Below, piece after piece: positions 8,507 through 17,027 of a DNA stretch of 64,000 nucleotides (within the stretch, counting starts at the first letter, position 1; the number at the start of each line of letters is the position of its first letter). Below the pieces are notes generated by a model that was not told where the DNA came from, made no database searches, and saw only the letters and a program-made list of their open reading frames with translations. The DNA is from an uncultured Clostridium sp. (GTDB taxonomy: Bacteria > Bacillota > Clostridia > Lachnospirales > Lachnospiraceae). The stretch lies in contig NZ_URHZ01000001.1 in NCBI RefSeq assembly GCF_900547735.1, forward strand, positions 116,789 through 180,788, in the 5' to 3' direction. The position numbers and the translations under genes are program-made.

Positions 8507-8549
8507 ACAGGGAGGAAACAGCTCCCTGAAAGAGCGTTTTCCTCCCTGT
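8507..8549 (-). terminator. Terminator of the 56-aa gene
   Basis: ACAGGGAGGAAA (8507-8518) pairs with TTTCCTCCCTGT (8538-8549); on the minus strand the hairpin is followed by a T-rich stretch. Confidence 0.7.
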
Positions 8550-8626
8550 CATAAATCGTCTGAAGGAGTCCACGGCAGCCGCCGTAAATCCTTCATCGTG
8601 TCCGTGTTATATCTTAAGAACCGTAA

Positions 8627-8797
8627 TTATCTGCGGCCGGTAAGAGCCGACGTATAAGGCAGATTTCTGGCATCGCTGATGCCGAGCTGTCCTGCAATTC
8701 TTGAGAGAAGGAGTTTGCACTCCGCCTCGGAAAGAAGGTTTAAGTCTTTCTGGGACCGGGAAGCCGGTGCTGATGTAACGGAATTGTCTCTTTTCAT
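8627..8797 (-). CDS. 56-residue hypothetical protein
   Basis: A short frame from ATG at 8797 to TAA at 8627 with a strong AAAGGAG site 7-8 nt upstream and a terminator about 80 bp downstream. The product begins MKRDNSVTSAPASRSQKDLN and continues with a predicted amphipathic helix LLSEAECKLLLSRIAGQLGI, ending SDARNLPYTSALTGRR. No membrane span, cysteine pair or known motif is seen. It has its own signals and is too short for routine gene callers, so it is probably a real small protein of unknown role. The rest of the 8226-9092 gap holds the MATE leader, a repeat and AT-rich DNA. Confidence 0.6.
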   Translation of the reverse strand: MKRDNSVTSAPASRSQKDLNLLSEAECKLLLSRIAGQLGISDARNLPYTSALTGRR

Positions 8798-9092
8798 AGG
8801 AATTCTCCTTTCATACCATGTGTTGTGGGGGTGAACAGTAACCTTTTAATTCCCCGTCCTGATTTCTTGACAAATCAGGTATTGCAATATTATTATGGGG
8901 GATGAGGAATCAAAAGTGTTATTTATGTTGAAAATAATATAACACGATTGAATCATGATGCCTATTCCCGGTTCTGTCATAAAGATATAAGTAATTTGCA
9001 ATACGAGAAACGGTAGATCTTATGCCTGAAACAGTGCCATGATGCGGAAAAACGTTTTAAAATCAATCTTTTTCAGTCTGGGAGGAAAGAAA

Positions 9093-10007
9093 ATGTATAC
9101 GAAAAATCCGGAATATTTTTTAACGGTCGCCAGGGAGGGAAGTATTTCCAGGGCGGCGGAAAAGCTGTACCTGTCACAGCCATATCTGAGCCAGTGCATC
9201 GGGAGGCTGGAACAGGAGCTTCAGATGAAGCTGTTTGACCGGAGCCACACTCCCCTTGTCCTGACGGAGGCGGGGAGGCTCTATCTCAGTTATCTGGAAA
9301 GCGTGGGGACGCTCACCGGCAAGTTTGAATCGCAGGTGGAGGGCTTGAGAACGGGCAGCAGGCAGACCCTGAACGTGGGGATGACGCCGTGGCGCGGTTC
9401 CGTACTGCTCCCGGATATCCTTCCGGCCTTTGCCGCTTCACATCCCGAGGTGAGGATTGTGCTGCATGAGAACCATTCGAATATCTTGTCGGGGCTTTTG
9501 GAGGAAGATAAGCTGGATTTTGCTTTGATGAATATTCCGAATAAGATGGGCGGCTTTGTCTATCAGGCCGTTTTTTATGAGAAGATGTTTCTGGTGGCCA
9601 ATAAAGCCCATCCGGCGGTGCGGGATAAAAAGACTTCCCATTCCCATCCCGCATATATCGATATGCAGGAGCTGCGGGGAGAGCGCTTTATCCTTCTGCC
9701 GAATGAGCAGGTAATGGGACAGGCGATGGAAAACCTGTTTGTGAGAATGAATATGCAGAATGCCGATATTCTTTATACGACCAGCAGTACAACGGCGGTC
9801 AATCTGGTCAGCGAAGGATTCGGCATCACCTTTCTGCCGGAGGGCGGCATCCGCCATGTGCCCCACCTGGACCGTCTGGCGCTCTTCACCGTGGATGATC
9901 CGCCGTTCTGCGTGCCGTTACTGATTCTTTATAAAAAGAACGCGTTCCTGACGCCCCAGGCAGAGGACTTTATCAAAATGACGAAAGCATTTTATGCGGG
10001 ACTGTAG
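9093..10007 (+). CDS. LysR family transcriptional regulator
   Basis: A 304-residue LysR-type regulator. The winged-helix region is MYTKNPEYFLTVAREGSISRAAEKLYLSQPYLSQCIGRLEQEL (residues 1-43, with the usual A-A-E-x-L-x-x-S-Q-P/x-x-S recognition helix), followed by a periplasmic-binding-like effector domain from about 88 onward (LNVGMTPWRGSVLLPDILPAF). ATG at 9093 sits 7 nt after GGAGG; a longer frame from 9039 lacks a ribosome site. It converges with the oxidoreductase gene on the other strand with a 19-bp gap, so its target is not indicated by divergent placement. Confidence 0.88.
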   Translation: MYTKNPEYFLTVAREGSISRAAEKLYLSQPYLSQCIGRLEQELQMKLFDRSHTPLVLTEAGRLYLSYLESVGTLTGKFESQVEGLRTGSRQTLNVGMTPWRGSVLLPDILPAFAASHPEVRIVLHENHSNILSGLLEEDKLDFALMNIPNKMGGFVYQAVFYEKMFLVANKAHPAVRDKKTSHSHPAYIDMQELRGERFILLPNEQVMGQAMENLFVRMNMQNADILYTTSSTTAVNLVSEGFGITFLPEGGIRHVPHLDRLALFTVDDPPFCVPLLILYKKNAFLTPQAEDFIKMTKAFYAGL

Positions 10008-10026
10008 GGGAAGTTTCCGGAGGGGC

Positions 10027-11709
10027 CTACCTACCTCCCGCAACATTAGCGGGATACCATTTGGCAAACCAGGCCGTGAAGACGCCTAAGAGCGCCGTAA
10101 TTACCCATACGCAGATTTCAAAGGCAGGAAGTCCCGACGCGCTCCTGTATGTGACAAAGAGTGAGGCCAGGCCCCACAGCAGATAGGCGATACTCCACAT
10201 GACGGTCAGAATCCGGTTCGTCTTTATAAAGAGGGGATTATTCCAGGCCTTTTCCCCGCCGTAATCCCTGCAGGAATAGTAAGCGGTGACGGGTACCTCT
10301 AAAAATGAGGACACCAGCCAGAGGACTCCGATTGCCAGGGAGGGAAGAGCGGCCTGCCACGGCGCTCCGCCGCCGGTCATCATCAAAAGTCCGATCGCTG
10401 TGGCGGTAAAAGCGCCGATTCGTTCATAGGGAGTGGGGAGCCAGTGAAAATGCAGGAGCATCACAAGGCTGCCTGCCAGGATTCCAGCCGCTCCTCCTGA
10501 AACGGGATCAAAGGGCGTTAAAATCCACATTGCCAGGTAGGGGAGCAGAAGGAGTATCATATTCGAGCTTTTCTGCGGCCTGCCGCCGGATTCGGGAGGT
10601 TTCCCGGAACCGAAGAGCTCATCCATTCTTGTCATGACGCTGAAATCGCCCAGAACCTTGTAGAGATGGTTCATCAGCGCTTCGGCTCCGTCGATTTCTC
10701 CCTTTGAAATCTTCAGCCATGTTTCAAAGGATGTTTCAATCCTTGTGGTATAAGGGGAGAAATCTTCTGTTTTCACGGTGCATTTTTCCTTTCCCAGCAG
10801 AAGCTGGTACGCTTTACCAAGATCCGTGAAATACATTTCCAGGATTATCTCTTTTGTATGGCCGTCCGGGTGATAAAGCGCCGCCATCTGCCGGAGGAAC
10901 GGGTAGGAACGGTCACCCGCCGTTCCATCTTCTTTGAAGTTCCCGTCATCGGCCATATTCATTTCCCAGTCTGCATTTGCCATTTCCACAAAAACATCGG
11001 GCGGATACAGAAGCTCTTCCAGTTTATTCTGCGTTTCCTGCGTAAAAACTCCGTATGACGAATATTCCCTTCCCGCTTTTTTGACATGGGACAGGTACTC
11101 ATCGATGCGCGCAGACAGCTCCGGGACACGGAACAGTTCCCCTTCCGGACAGAGAATTTTTGTAAGCCTGTCTCCGAACAGTATCTCAAACTGACGTATC
11201 AGGCCGTCGTAATTGCCTTTTGCCGAGTAAAAACCGCAGGTTGAGATTAAAAGATGGCGCTGGTGCGATAAATCATACCGGGAGGGATGGCGGTTCGTGC
11301 CGTCGCTTTCCACTTCAATCACAGGGAAAAAAAGAGGCAGCAGCCGGTCCATAAAGGCCTTGATTTGCGAAGGCATACCAAAGAAGTAGAGCGGAAAGCT
11401 CCATATGACCAGATCGGCGTTCACATACTGAGCGAGCAGTCCGGCCATACCGTCGTTGAGGACACACCGGCCGGGCGTTTTGGTCCAGCAGGCATAACAG
11501 CCGAGACAGCGGCCGATTTCTAAACTGCCGATATCCACCGTTTCGATCTTATGTCCGCCGCTCTCAACAGGTTCGCTGTCCCTAATTGATCCGTCATTCG
11601 CCGTCTGCCCGTTATCCCGGGCATTAAGTCCGTCCAGGAAGGCAGAGGTTATGCGGTAGGTGTTGCTTTTTCCGCCTTTCGGGCTGCCGTTTAATACGAG
11701 TATATTCAT
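10027..11709 (-). CDS. Flavodoxin-fold NAD(P)H oxidoreductase fused to a membrane domain
   Basis: A 560-residue three-part protein. Residues 1-190 are an FMN-reductase/flavodoxin-like domain: MNILVLNGSPKGGKSNTYRI gives the FMN phosphate loop, followed by LGCYACWTKTPGRC and SFPLYFFGMPSQIKAFMDRL. Residues about 270-365 resemble an SCP2-type lipid-binding fold (DFSPYTTRIETSFETWLKISKGE). Residues about 380-560 hold five or six membrane helices. The ATG overlaps the PadR stop (ATGA), so it is co-transcribed with and probably controlled by that repressor. The fusion is unusual; a membrane-tethered quinone or xenobiotic reductase is a guess. Confidence 0.75.
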   Translation of the reverse strand: MNILVLNGSPKGGKSNTYRITSAFLDGLNARDNGQTANDGSIRDSEPVESGGHKIETVDIGSLEIGRCLGCYACWTKTPGRCVLNDGMAGLLAQYVNADLVIWSFPLYFFGMPSQIKAFMDRLLPLFFPVIEVESDGTNRHPSRYDLSHQRHLLISTCGFYSAKGNYDGLIRQFEILFGDRLTKILCPEGELFRVPELSARIDEYLSHVKKAGREYSSYGVFTQETQNKLEELLYPPDVFVEMANADWEMNMADDGNFKEDGTAGDRSYPFLRQMAALYHPDGHTKEIILEMYFTDLGKAYQLLLGKEKCTVKTEDFSPYTTRIETSFETWLKISKGEIDGAEALMNHLYKVLGDFSVMTRMDELFGSGKPPESGGRPQKSSNMILLLLPYLAMWILTPFDPVSGGAAGILAGSLVMLLHFHWLPTPYERIGAFTATAIGLLMMTGGGAPWQAALPSLAIGVLWLVSSFLEVPVTAYYSCRDYGGEKAWNNPLFIKTNRILTVMWSIAYLLWGLASLFVTYRSASGLPAFEICVWVITALLGVFTAWFAKWYPANVAGGR

Positions 11710-12257
11710 TGTAATTTCTCCAGAGTTTTGATGGCTTCTTCCGCAAATTCAAGGCAGGCTTTGATATGCAGTTCCCCAAAGCGGGCGGTAAGTCCCCAGT
11801 AAACGGGTTCCCGGTTTTGTGAAGTGAACTGTGAATAATGTTCGATACTGCCGCCCACTGTCTTAAGGGCATCCAGTTCCTCCAGGCATCTCACTTTATA
11901 TTCCTTCAGCATTTCTATATTATCGCCGGAGTTTTTTTCACCCGAGAAAAAGAGTTTCATTAAAAACGTGCTGCGCGTCTGGAATTCGTTGTCCAGATTG
12001 TTCTCAGAAAGCCAGGCGTGCAGTTCTTTCCTTCCCGATTCGGTGAGGGAGTAGAGCTTTTTGTTCGGTTTATCGGTCTGGTAAACGATTTCCGATGTGA
12101 GCCAGCCGGACTGCTCCATTCCGTTCAGTTCACGGTAAATCTGGCTTGTCTGTGCCTTCCAGAACAGGAAAAGGGAATCCTTAAATGTTTTGTCAAGCTC
12201 GTATCCCGTCATGCTGCCGTAGCTCAGCAGACCCAGCAGTCCATGTTTTAATGACAT
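11706..12257 (-). CDS. PadR family transcriptional regulator
   Basis: A 183-residue PadR-type repressor. The winged helix is MSLKHGLLGLLSYGSMTGYELDKTF ... SQIYRELNGMEQSGWLTSE (residues 1-60), with K-L-Y-S-L-T-E-S-G-R in the wing. A C-terminal helical dimerisation domain covers about 85-183. PadR proteins usually repress their own operon and a neighbouring detoxification or efflux gene, which fits the downstream oxidoreductase fusion. Its promoter contains AGTATA/TATACT repeats suitable for autoregulation. Confidence 0.9.
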   Translation of the reverse strand: MSLKHGLLGLLSYGSMTGYELDKTFKDSLFLFWKAQTSQIYRELNGMEQSGWLTSEIVYQTDKPNKKLYSLTESGRKELHAWLSENNLDNEFQTRSTFLMKLFFSGEKNSGDNIEMLKEYKVRCLEELDALKTVGGSIEHYSQFTSQNREPVYWGLTARFGELHIKACLEFAEEAIKTLEKLQ

Positions 12258-12287
12258 ACGAATACCTCCTGTTTATATTATACTTTT

Positions 12288-12316
12288 AGTATATTCTACA
12301 AGTATAATATAGTCAA
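12288..12316 (-). promoter_or_regulatory. Promoter and likely operator of the padR operon
   Basis: On the minus strand TTGACT (12316-12311), 17-bp spacer, TATACT (12293-12288). The spacer and flanks hold inverted ATACTT...AAGTAT repeats (about 12281-12306) that could bind PadR. Confidence 0.75.
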
Positions 12317-12380
12317 CCCGTATTTCAGCAGTTTTTTGTTACGATCCGTCTTTATTGAGAAAAGGAGTCAGTTGGATATC

Positions 12381-12427
12381 TTGACGGATGCTCCGTTCGG
12401 TTGTATTATAACGGTGTTATATAACAC
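12381..12427 (+). promoter_or_regulatory. Promoter and palindromic operator of the tetR gene
   Basis: TTGACG (12381-12386), 17-bp spacer and TATTAT (12404-12409) are followed by the perfect palindrome GTGTTATATAACAC (12414-12427) at the start of transcription, a typical autoregulatory TetR site. Confidence 0.75.
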
Positions 12428-12454
12428 TATTACATTTGAGGAGATATCCGGATT

Positions 12455-13075
12455 ATGATAGGAAACACAATTAAAAATACGGCCGATGCCATATTGAAGG
12501 CTGGAAAGAATGAATTTTTGACCTATGGGTATGAGAAGGCGTCCCTTCGGAGAATCGCTGCAGCGGCGTCCGTTACCACGGGTGCCATATACGGCTGTTT
12601 TTCGGGAAAAGAAGCTATCTTTGAGGCACTGACGGGAGAAGCGGCGCGGGAGCTGGTGGACCGGTATATCGAGGTTCACGAGGATTTTGCCTCGCTTACG
12701 CCGGAGGAGCAGGTGAGAGAACTTACAACCGTCACCGATGAATACGTGCCATGGCTGATCAATTATGTTTATGACCACTTTGACGCGTTTAAGCTTCTGC
12801 TGTGCTGCGGTGCGCCGGGAAGCGACGAGGTGTTTTTTGCCCGCCTGGCCAAAGTGGAGGAGCAGTCATGCCGTGATTTTGTCGCGGCGGTAAAGGAACT
12901 GGGCCGGGAAGTGCCGGAGTTGGATGATACGCTGATCCATATTGTCTGTCGCTCTTTTTTTCAGCAGCTTCAGGAGTTTGTGTCCCATGACGTGCCAAGG
13001 GAACGGGCGCTTTCCTGCGCGGTGATTCTGGGCCGTTTCCAGCATGCGGGATGGGCGGGGATTCTGAATCTTTAG
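12455..13075 (+). CDS. TetR/AcrR family transcriptional regulator
   Basis: A 206-residue TetR-type regulator. The helix-turn-helix is residues about 28-55 (KASLRRIAAAASVTTGAIYG with FSGKEAIFEAL), the rest a helical ligand-binding domain with two cysteines in LLLCCGAPGSDE. It stands 176 bp upstream of the ABC exporter pair in the same direction and probably controls it, itself, or both. A similar perfect palindrome is not visible in front of the ABC genes, where an iron-type operator is found instead. Confidence 0.9.
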   Translation: MIGNTIKNTADAILKAGKNEFLTYGYEKASLRRIAAAASVTTGAIYGCFSGKEAIFEALTGEAARELVDRYIEVHEDFASLTPEEQVRELTTVTDEYVPWLINYVYDHFDAFKLLLCCGAPGSDEVFFARLAKVEEQSCRDFVAAVKELGREVPELDDTLIHIVCRSFFQQLQEFVSHDVPRERALSCAVILGRFQHAGWAGILNL

Positions 13076-13132
13076 AGGAGAGCGGGAAGGAGAGGAGTGC
13101 AGGAGTGGGAGAAAAAACAGTTATACCGGATG

Positions 13133-13148
13133 GTTAGTTAAAGCTAAC
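13133..13148 (+). promoter_or_regulatory. Iron-type operator, site A (ABC exporter)
   Basis: GTTAGTTAAAGCTAAC, a 16-bp inverted repeat with the TTAG-N6-CTAA spacing shared by five other sites in the window. A possible -10 TATACC (13122-13127) is just upstream, but no good -35 is visible. Confidence 0.65.
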
Positions 13149-13173
13149 TCACTTGCCGATGACGGTACGAAAT

Positions 13174-13230
13174 GTCAAAGCAGTATGAAATCGTCAAAGC
13201 AGTACAATATCGTCGAAGCAGTATGAAATT
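13174..13230. repeat. 19-bp tandem repeat, three units
   Basis: Units start GTCAAAGCAGTATGAAATC at 13174, 13193 and 13212 with one to three differences. It lies in the 5' leader of the ABC operon, ending 7 bp before the ribosome site. Confidence 0.85.
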
Positions 13231-13251
13231 ATCTAAAAGGAGGAGAAATTA

Positions 13252-15090
13252 GTGGAAGACAGGTATGGAAATACGAAAAAGATCATGACGGAACTGCCCG
13301 GGACGGGCAAAATCTCACTGATGACGTTTGCCGGGAAACACCGGTATCTCACGGCTCTTGGCTGCGTGCTGTCCGGCATCAGCGCCGTGGTGGGACTGTT
13401 TCCCTACATCTGCATGTGGAATGTGATAAAGGAGACGGTGCTGGGCTGGGCATCGGGGCCGGACGGCGGAAGTCTCGTACGCTTTGGCTGGATGGCGGTC
13501 GGTTCCTCCCTTCTCAGCATGTTCCTGTATTTCAGCGCGCTGATGTGCACCCATATATCGGCATTCCGCACGGCCAGAAATCTGAAAACGGTGGCGCTCC
13601 ATCATCTGTCGCGCCTGCCGATCGGTTACTTTAAACAGGCAGGCAGCGGAAAAATACGGAGAATCATCGACGATGGGGCGGGACTGACGGAAACGTACCT
13701 GGCGCATCAACTGCCCGATCTGGCGGGTGCTGTTGTAACGCCGGCAGCGGTGCTTGTGCTGCTTTTTGTTTTCGACTGGAGATTCGGCCTGATCAGCCTG
13801 ATTCCGATGGCGGCCGGCGTACTCTTTTTAAGCCGCATGATGGGACCGGGAATGGCTAAAGCCATGAAGGAGTATCAGAATGCATTGGAAGATATGAACA
13901 ATGAGGCGGTGGAATATGTGAGGGGAATCCCGGTGGTAAAGACATTCCAGCAGAGTATTTTCTCCTTTAAAAGTTTTCACGATTCTATCCTGCGCTATAA
14001 GAGCTGGGCGATGAACTATGCCGGTTCCCTGCGGATTCCGATGTGCTGCTATACCGTGAGCATCAACGGAGTATTTGCGGTTCTGATTCCGGCCGGACTT
14101 CTGCTGGCGGGAGATATTGTATCACAGGCCGCTTACACGACGGTGGCGCTGGACCTCACTTTTTATATTCTGTTCACGCCAATCTGTGTGTCGATGATGG
14201 ATAAAATCATGTGGACCAGCGAGAACACCATGAAGGCCAACGATGCGCTGAGAAGGATTCTCGAAATTGTGAATGAAAAGCCTCTCCCGGAGCCGGAAAA
14301 GTCTGAGAAACCGGAAGATGCAGAGATTCGCTTCAGGGACGTTTCCTTTTCCTACCGCAAAGAAGCGCCCGGGGAAAATCCGGTTCCGGCTCTTTCCCAT
14401 GTATCGCTTACCGTGCCGCAGGGGACGACGGCCGCCATTGTCGGCGCGTCCGGGAGTGGAAAGACGACGCTGGCAAGCCTGATTCCGAGATTTTTCGATG
14501 TGAACCAGGGCAGCATTTCCATCGGTGGTGTGGATGTGAGGAATATCGGGACGGAAGAGCTGATGAAGCAGATCAGCTTTGTTTTCCAGGACAGCCGTTT
14601 ATTTAAGGACAGTCTGCTGAACAATATCCGTGCGGCCAGGCCGGACGCCTCAAAGAGTGAGGTGGAATACGCCATCTCCGCGGCCAGGTGTGAGGATATT
14701 ATTGAGAAAATGCCGAATGGGCTTGATACGGTCGTCGGCACAAAGGGAGTTTATCTGTCGGGAGGAGAAGTCCAGAGGATTGCCCTGGCCAGGGCGATAT
14801 TAAAGGATGCGCCCATTGTGCTTTTGGATGAGGCAACCGCATTTGCAGATCCCGATAATGAGTATCTGATCCAGCAGGCCTTTGAAAAGCTGGTGGAGGG
14901 AAAGACGGTGGTGATGATAGCCCACAGACTTTCTACCGTGTGCCGGGCCGATCAGATTTTTGTCATGGAGGAGGGGCGCATTGCCGAACAGGGCAGGCAT
15001 GAGGAGTTACTTGCGGCGGACGGACTGTATGCATCGATGTGGAGAAATTACCAGATGTCGGTTGAATGGAAGGTAGGTGGAAAGGCATGA
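13252..15090 (+). CDS. ABC exporter-fold ATPase/permease, subunit 1 (YbtP/IrtA-like)
   Basis: A 612-residue half-transporter: six membrane helices (about 25-330) then a nucleotide-binding domain with Walker A GASGSGKTT (about 397), Q-loop FVFQDSRLF, signature LSGGEVQR (about 503) and Walker B IVLLDEATAFADPDNE (about 521). The degenerate ATAFADP in place of ATASLD is a feature I associate with siderophore-type members (YbtP/YbtQ, IrtA/IrtB). GTG start at 13252 follows AAGGAGGAG. Its stop overlaps the next gene, which encodes its partner. With an iron-type operator in front, transport of a siderophore or metal complex is a reasonable hypothesis; drug export is the alternative. Confidence 0.85.
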   Translation: MEDRYGNTKKIMTELPGTGKISLMTFAGKHRYLTALGCVLSGISAVVGLFPYICMWNVIKETVLGWASGPDGGSLVRFGWMAVGSSLLSMFLYFSALMCTHISAFRTARNLKTVALHHLSRLPIGYFKQAGSGKIRRIIDDGAGLTETYLAHQLPDLAGAVVTPAAVLVLLFVFDWRFGLISLIPMAAGVLFLSRMMGPGMAKAMKEYQNALEDMNNEAVEYVRGIPVVKTFQQSIFSFKSFHDSILRYKSWAMNYAGSLRIPMCCYTVSINGVFAVLIPAGLLLAGDIVSQAAYTTVALDLTFYILFTPICVSMMDKIMWTSENTMKANDALRRILEIVNEKPLPEPEKSEKPEDAEIRFRDVSFSYRKEAPGENPVPALSHVSLTVPQGTTAAIVGASGSGKTTLASLIPRFFDVNQGSISIGGVDVRNIGTEELMKQISFVFQDSRLFKDSLLNNIRAARPDASKSEVEYAISAARCEDIIEKMPNGLDTVVGTKGVYLSGGEVQRIALARAILKDAPIVLLDEATAFADPDNEYLIQQAFEKLVEGKTVVMIAHRLSTVCRADQIFVMEEGRIAEQGRHEELLAADGLYASMWRNYQMSVEWKVGGKA

Positions 15091-16829
15091 GCAGATATTT
15101 ACAGAAAAAGTTTGCATTAAGTGAGCAGGGAGGGAAAAACCTGACCAAGGCCATATTTTCCTGTGCCCTCACCAATATAGGGCTGATGGTTCCGATGGGC
15201 CTTTTACTTATTTTTATGGAATGGCTTTTTGCACCGATGGTGAATCTTGCGGCCCCCGGTATGGGACTGGGAGGCTATATCGGTTTCAGCGCGGTTCTGC
15301 TGGCCGTTCTCTTTGTGTTTGAATATATCCAGTACAATGCCACGTTTATTTCCTCTTATGCGGAGAGCGCCAGCATGCGTATCCGAATGGCGGAACGTCT
15401 CAGGAAGCTCCCGCTGTCCTTCTTCGGGAAACGTGATCTGGCCGATTTGACGACCACAATTATGGCGGACTGCGCCTTTGTGGAGACTGCATTTTCCCAT
15501 TTTATCCCGGAACTCATCGGAGCGCTTTTATCTACGGTCCTGATTGGAATCGGACTGCTTGCCGCGGACTGGCGCATGGCTCTTTCCGTACTCTGGGTGG
15601 CGCCGGTTTCCTTCCTGCTTGCAGCGGGAACGAGACCGATGGTGGATCGGATGGAGCGCCGTCAGAAGGAAAAGAAGCTGGCCGCCTCCGACGGAATCCA
15701 GGAGTGCATTGAGAATATCCAGGACATCAAGGCCAATAACCAGAGGGAAGAATATCTGGAGGGCTTGACCGGGAAGCTCCTGGATGTGGAGCATGACACA
15801 ATCCGTCTGGAGCTGCTCAACGGCACCCTGGTGACGGCGTCTCAGATGTTTCTGAAGATTGGAATGGCGACGACGGTGCTTGCCGGGGCCTCCCTTCTGG
15901 TATCGGGCTCCATCGGATTTATGGTATTTCTTATGTTTATGCTGGCCGCGACGAGGCTGTATCTTCCTCTCAGCAGCTGCCTGCAGAATCTTTCCGCCGT
16001 ATATTCCACTCTGCTTGTGGTGGAGAGGATGAAGGTGATAGAGGAACAGCCGATCCAGGGAGGCGGGGAGAATGCCCATTACCAGGGATATGATATTGTG
16101 TTTGACCATGTCGGATTTTCTTATGAGGGCGGGGAGACCGTTTTAAGAGACGTATCATTTACCGCCAGACAGGGTCAGGTGACGGCTCTCGTAGGGCCTT
16201 CCGGCGGAGGAAAGTCCACCAGCGCCAAGCTGGCGGCCAGATTCTGGGATATCGACAGGGGGAAAATTACGATTGGAGGCACCAATGTGAATGAGGTGGA
16301 GCCGGAAACTCTGCTTAAGAGCTTTTCCATCGTGTTCCAGGATGTGGTGCTGTTTAATAATACAATTATGGAAAATATCAGGCTGGGCAGAAAGGGAGCC
16401 GGTGACGAAGAAGTCATGGCGGCCGCCAGGGCGGCGCGGTGCGAGGAATTTATCCTGCGTCTGCCGGAGGGGTACCGGACCAGAATCGGGGAAAATGGTT
16501 CCACCCTGTCGGGAGGGGAGAGGCAGCGCCTTTCCATAGCAAGGGCGCTTCTGAAGGATGCCCCGATTATTCTGATGGATGAGGCGACGGCCTCCCTGGA
16601 TGTGGAAAATGAGACACTGGTTCAGGAAGCTATCTCCAACTTGGTGAAAGATAAGACTGTTTTTATCATCGCTCACCGTATGAGGACCGTGGCGGGGGCG
16701 GATCACATCGTAGTCATTAGAGACGGCTGCGTTGCGGAGCAGGGGAGCCCGGAGGAGCTTATGAAGAGAGAGGGGATCTTCCACCATATGTCAATGCTTC
16801 AGGGCAAGAGCCTGAACTGGAGTTTGTAA
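15087..16829 (+). CDS. ABC exporter-fold ATPase/permease, subunit 2 (YbtQ/IrtB-like)
   Basis: A 580-residue partner of the preceding half-transporter. Membrane domain about 20-310; nucleotide-binding domain with Walker A GPSGGGKST (about 370), Q-loop IVFQDVVLF, signature LSGGERQR (about 474) and Walker B IILMDEATASLDVENE. This copy keeps the canonical ATASLD, so the pair is asymmetric, as in heterodimeric exporters. The ATG at 15087 overlaps the upstream TGA (ATGA); an earlier ATG at 15066 lacks this coupling. Both subunits act together in the cytoplasmic membrane. Confidence 0.88.
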   Translation: MSRYLQKKFALSEQGGKNLTKAIFSCALTNIGLMVPMGLLLIFMEWLFAPMVNLAAPGMGLGGYIGFSAVLLAVLFVFEYIQYNATFISSYAESASMRIRMAERLRKLPLSFFGKRDLADLTTTIMADCAFVETAFSHFIPELIGALLSTVLIGIGLLAADWRMALSVLWVAPVSFLLAAGTRPMVDRMERRQKEKKLAASDGIQECIENIQDIKANNQREEYLEGLTGKLLDVEHDTIRLELLNGTLVTASQMFLKIGMATTVLAGASLLVSGSIGFMVFLMFMLAATRLYLPLSSCLQNLSAVYSTLLVVERMKVIEEQPIQGGGENAHYQGYDIVFDHVGFSYEGGETVLRDVSFTARQGQVTALVGPSGGGKSTSAKLAARFWDIDRGKITIGGTNVNEVEPETLLKSFSIVFQDVVLFNNTIMENIRLGRKGAGDEEVMAAARAARCEEFILRLPEGYRTRIGENGSTLSGGERQRLSIARALLKDAPIILMDEATASLDVENETLVQEAISNLVKDKTVFIIAHRMRTVAGADHIVVIRDGCVAEQGSPEELMKREGIFHHMSMLQGKSLNWSL

Positions 16830-16935
16830 GCCCCGAAAGAAGTTCCTCTTTCTACAGCAGGGCCTCAGACTTGGCTTATTGAGAGTAACAAAATGTCCGA
16901 AAAGAGTTAAAATTATACAATAAAGGTTCCGTTCA

Positions 16936-16964
16936 TTGTTTGTTCCCGGCTTTTATGCTATACT
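16936..16964 (+). promoter_or_regulatory. Promoter of the lipoprotein/hybrid-kinase operon
   Basis: TTGTTT (16936-16941), 17-bp spacer and TATACT (16959-16964), about 64 bp before the GTG start. Confidence 0.65.
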
Positions 16965-17027
16965 TTGTCCATATATACATTAATATAGAACCAACGGTTC
17001 GGGATAGAGTTTTGGGAGGAATGGAAA

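Noticed and set aside
16830..17027. Terminator after the ABC exporter pair
   Set aside because: Only a weak GAAAGA/TCTTTC pairing without a T-run was found.
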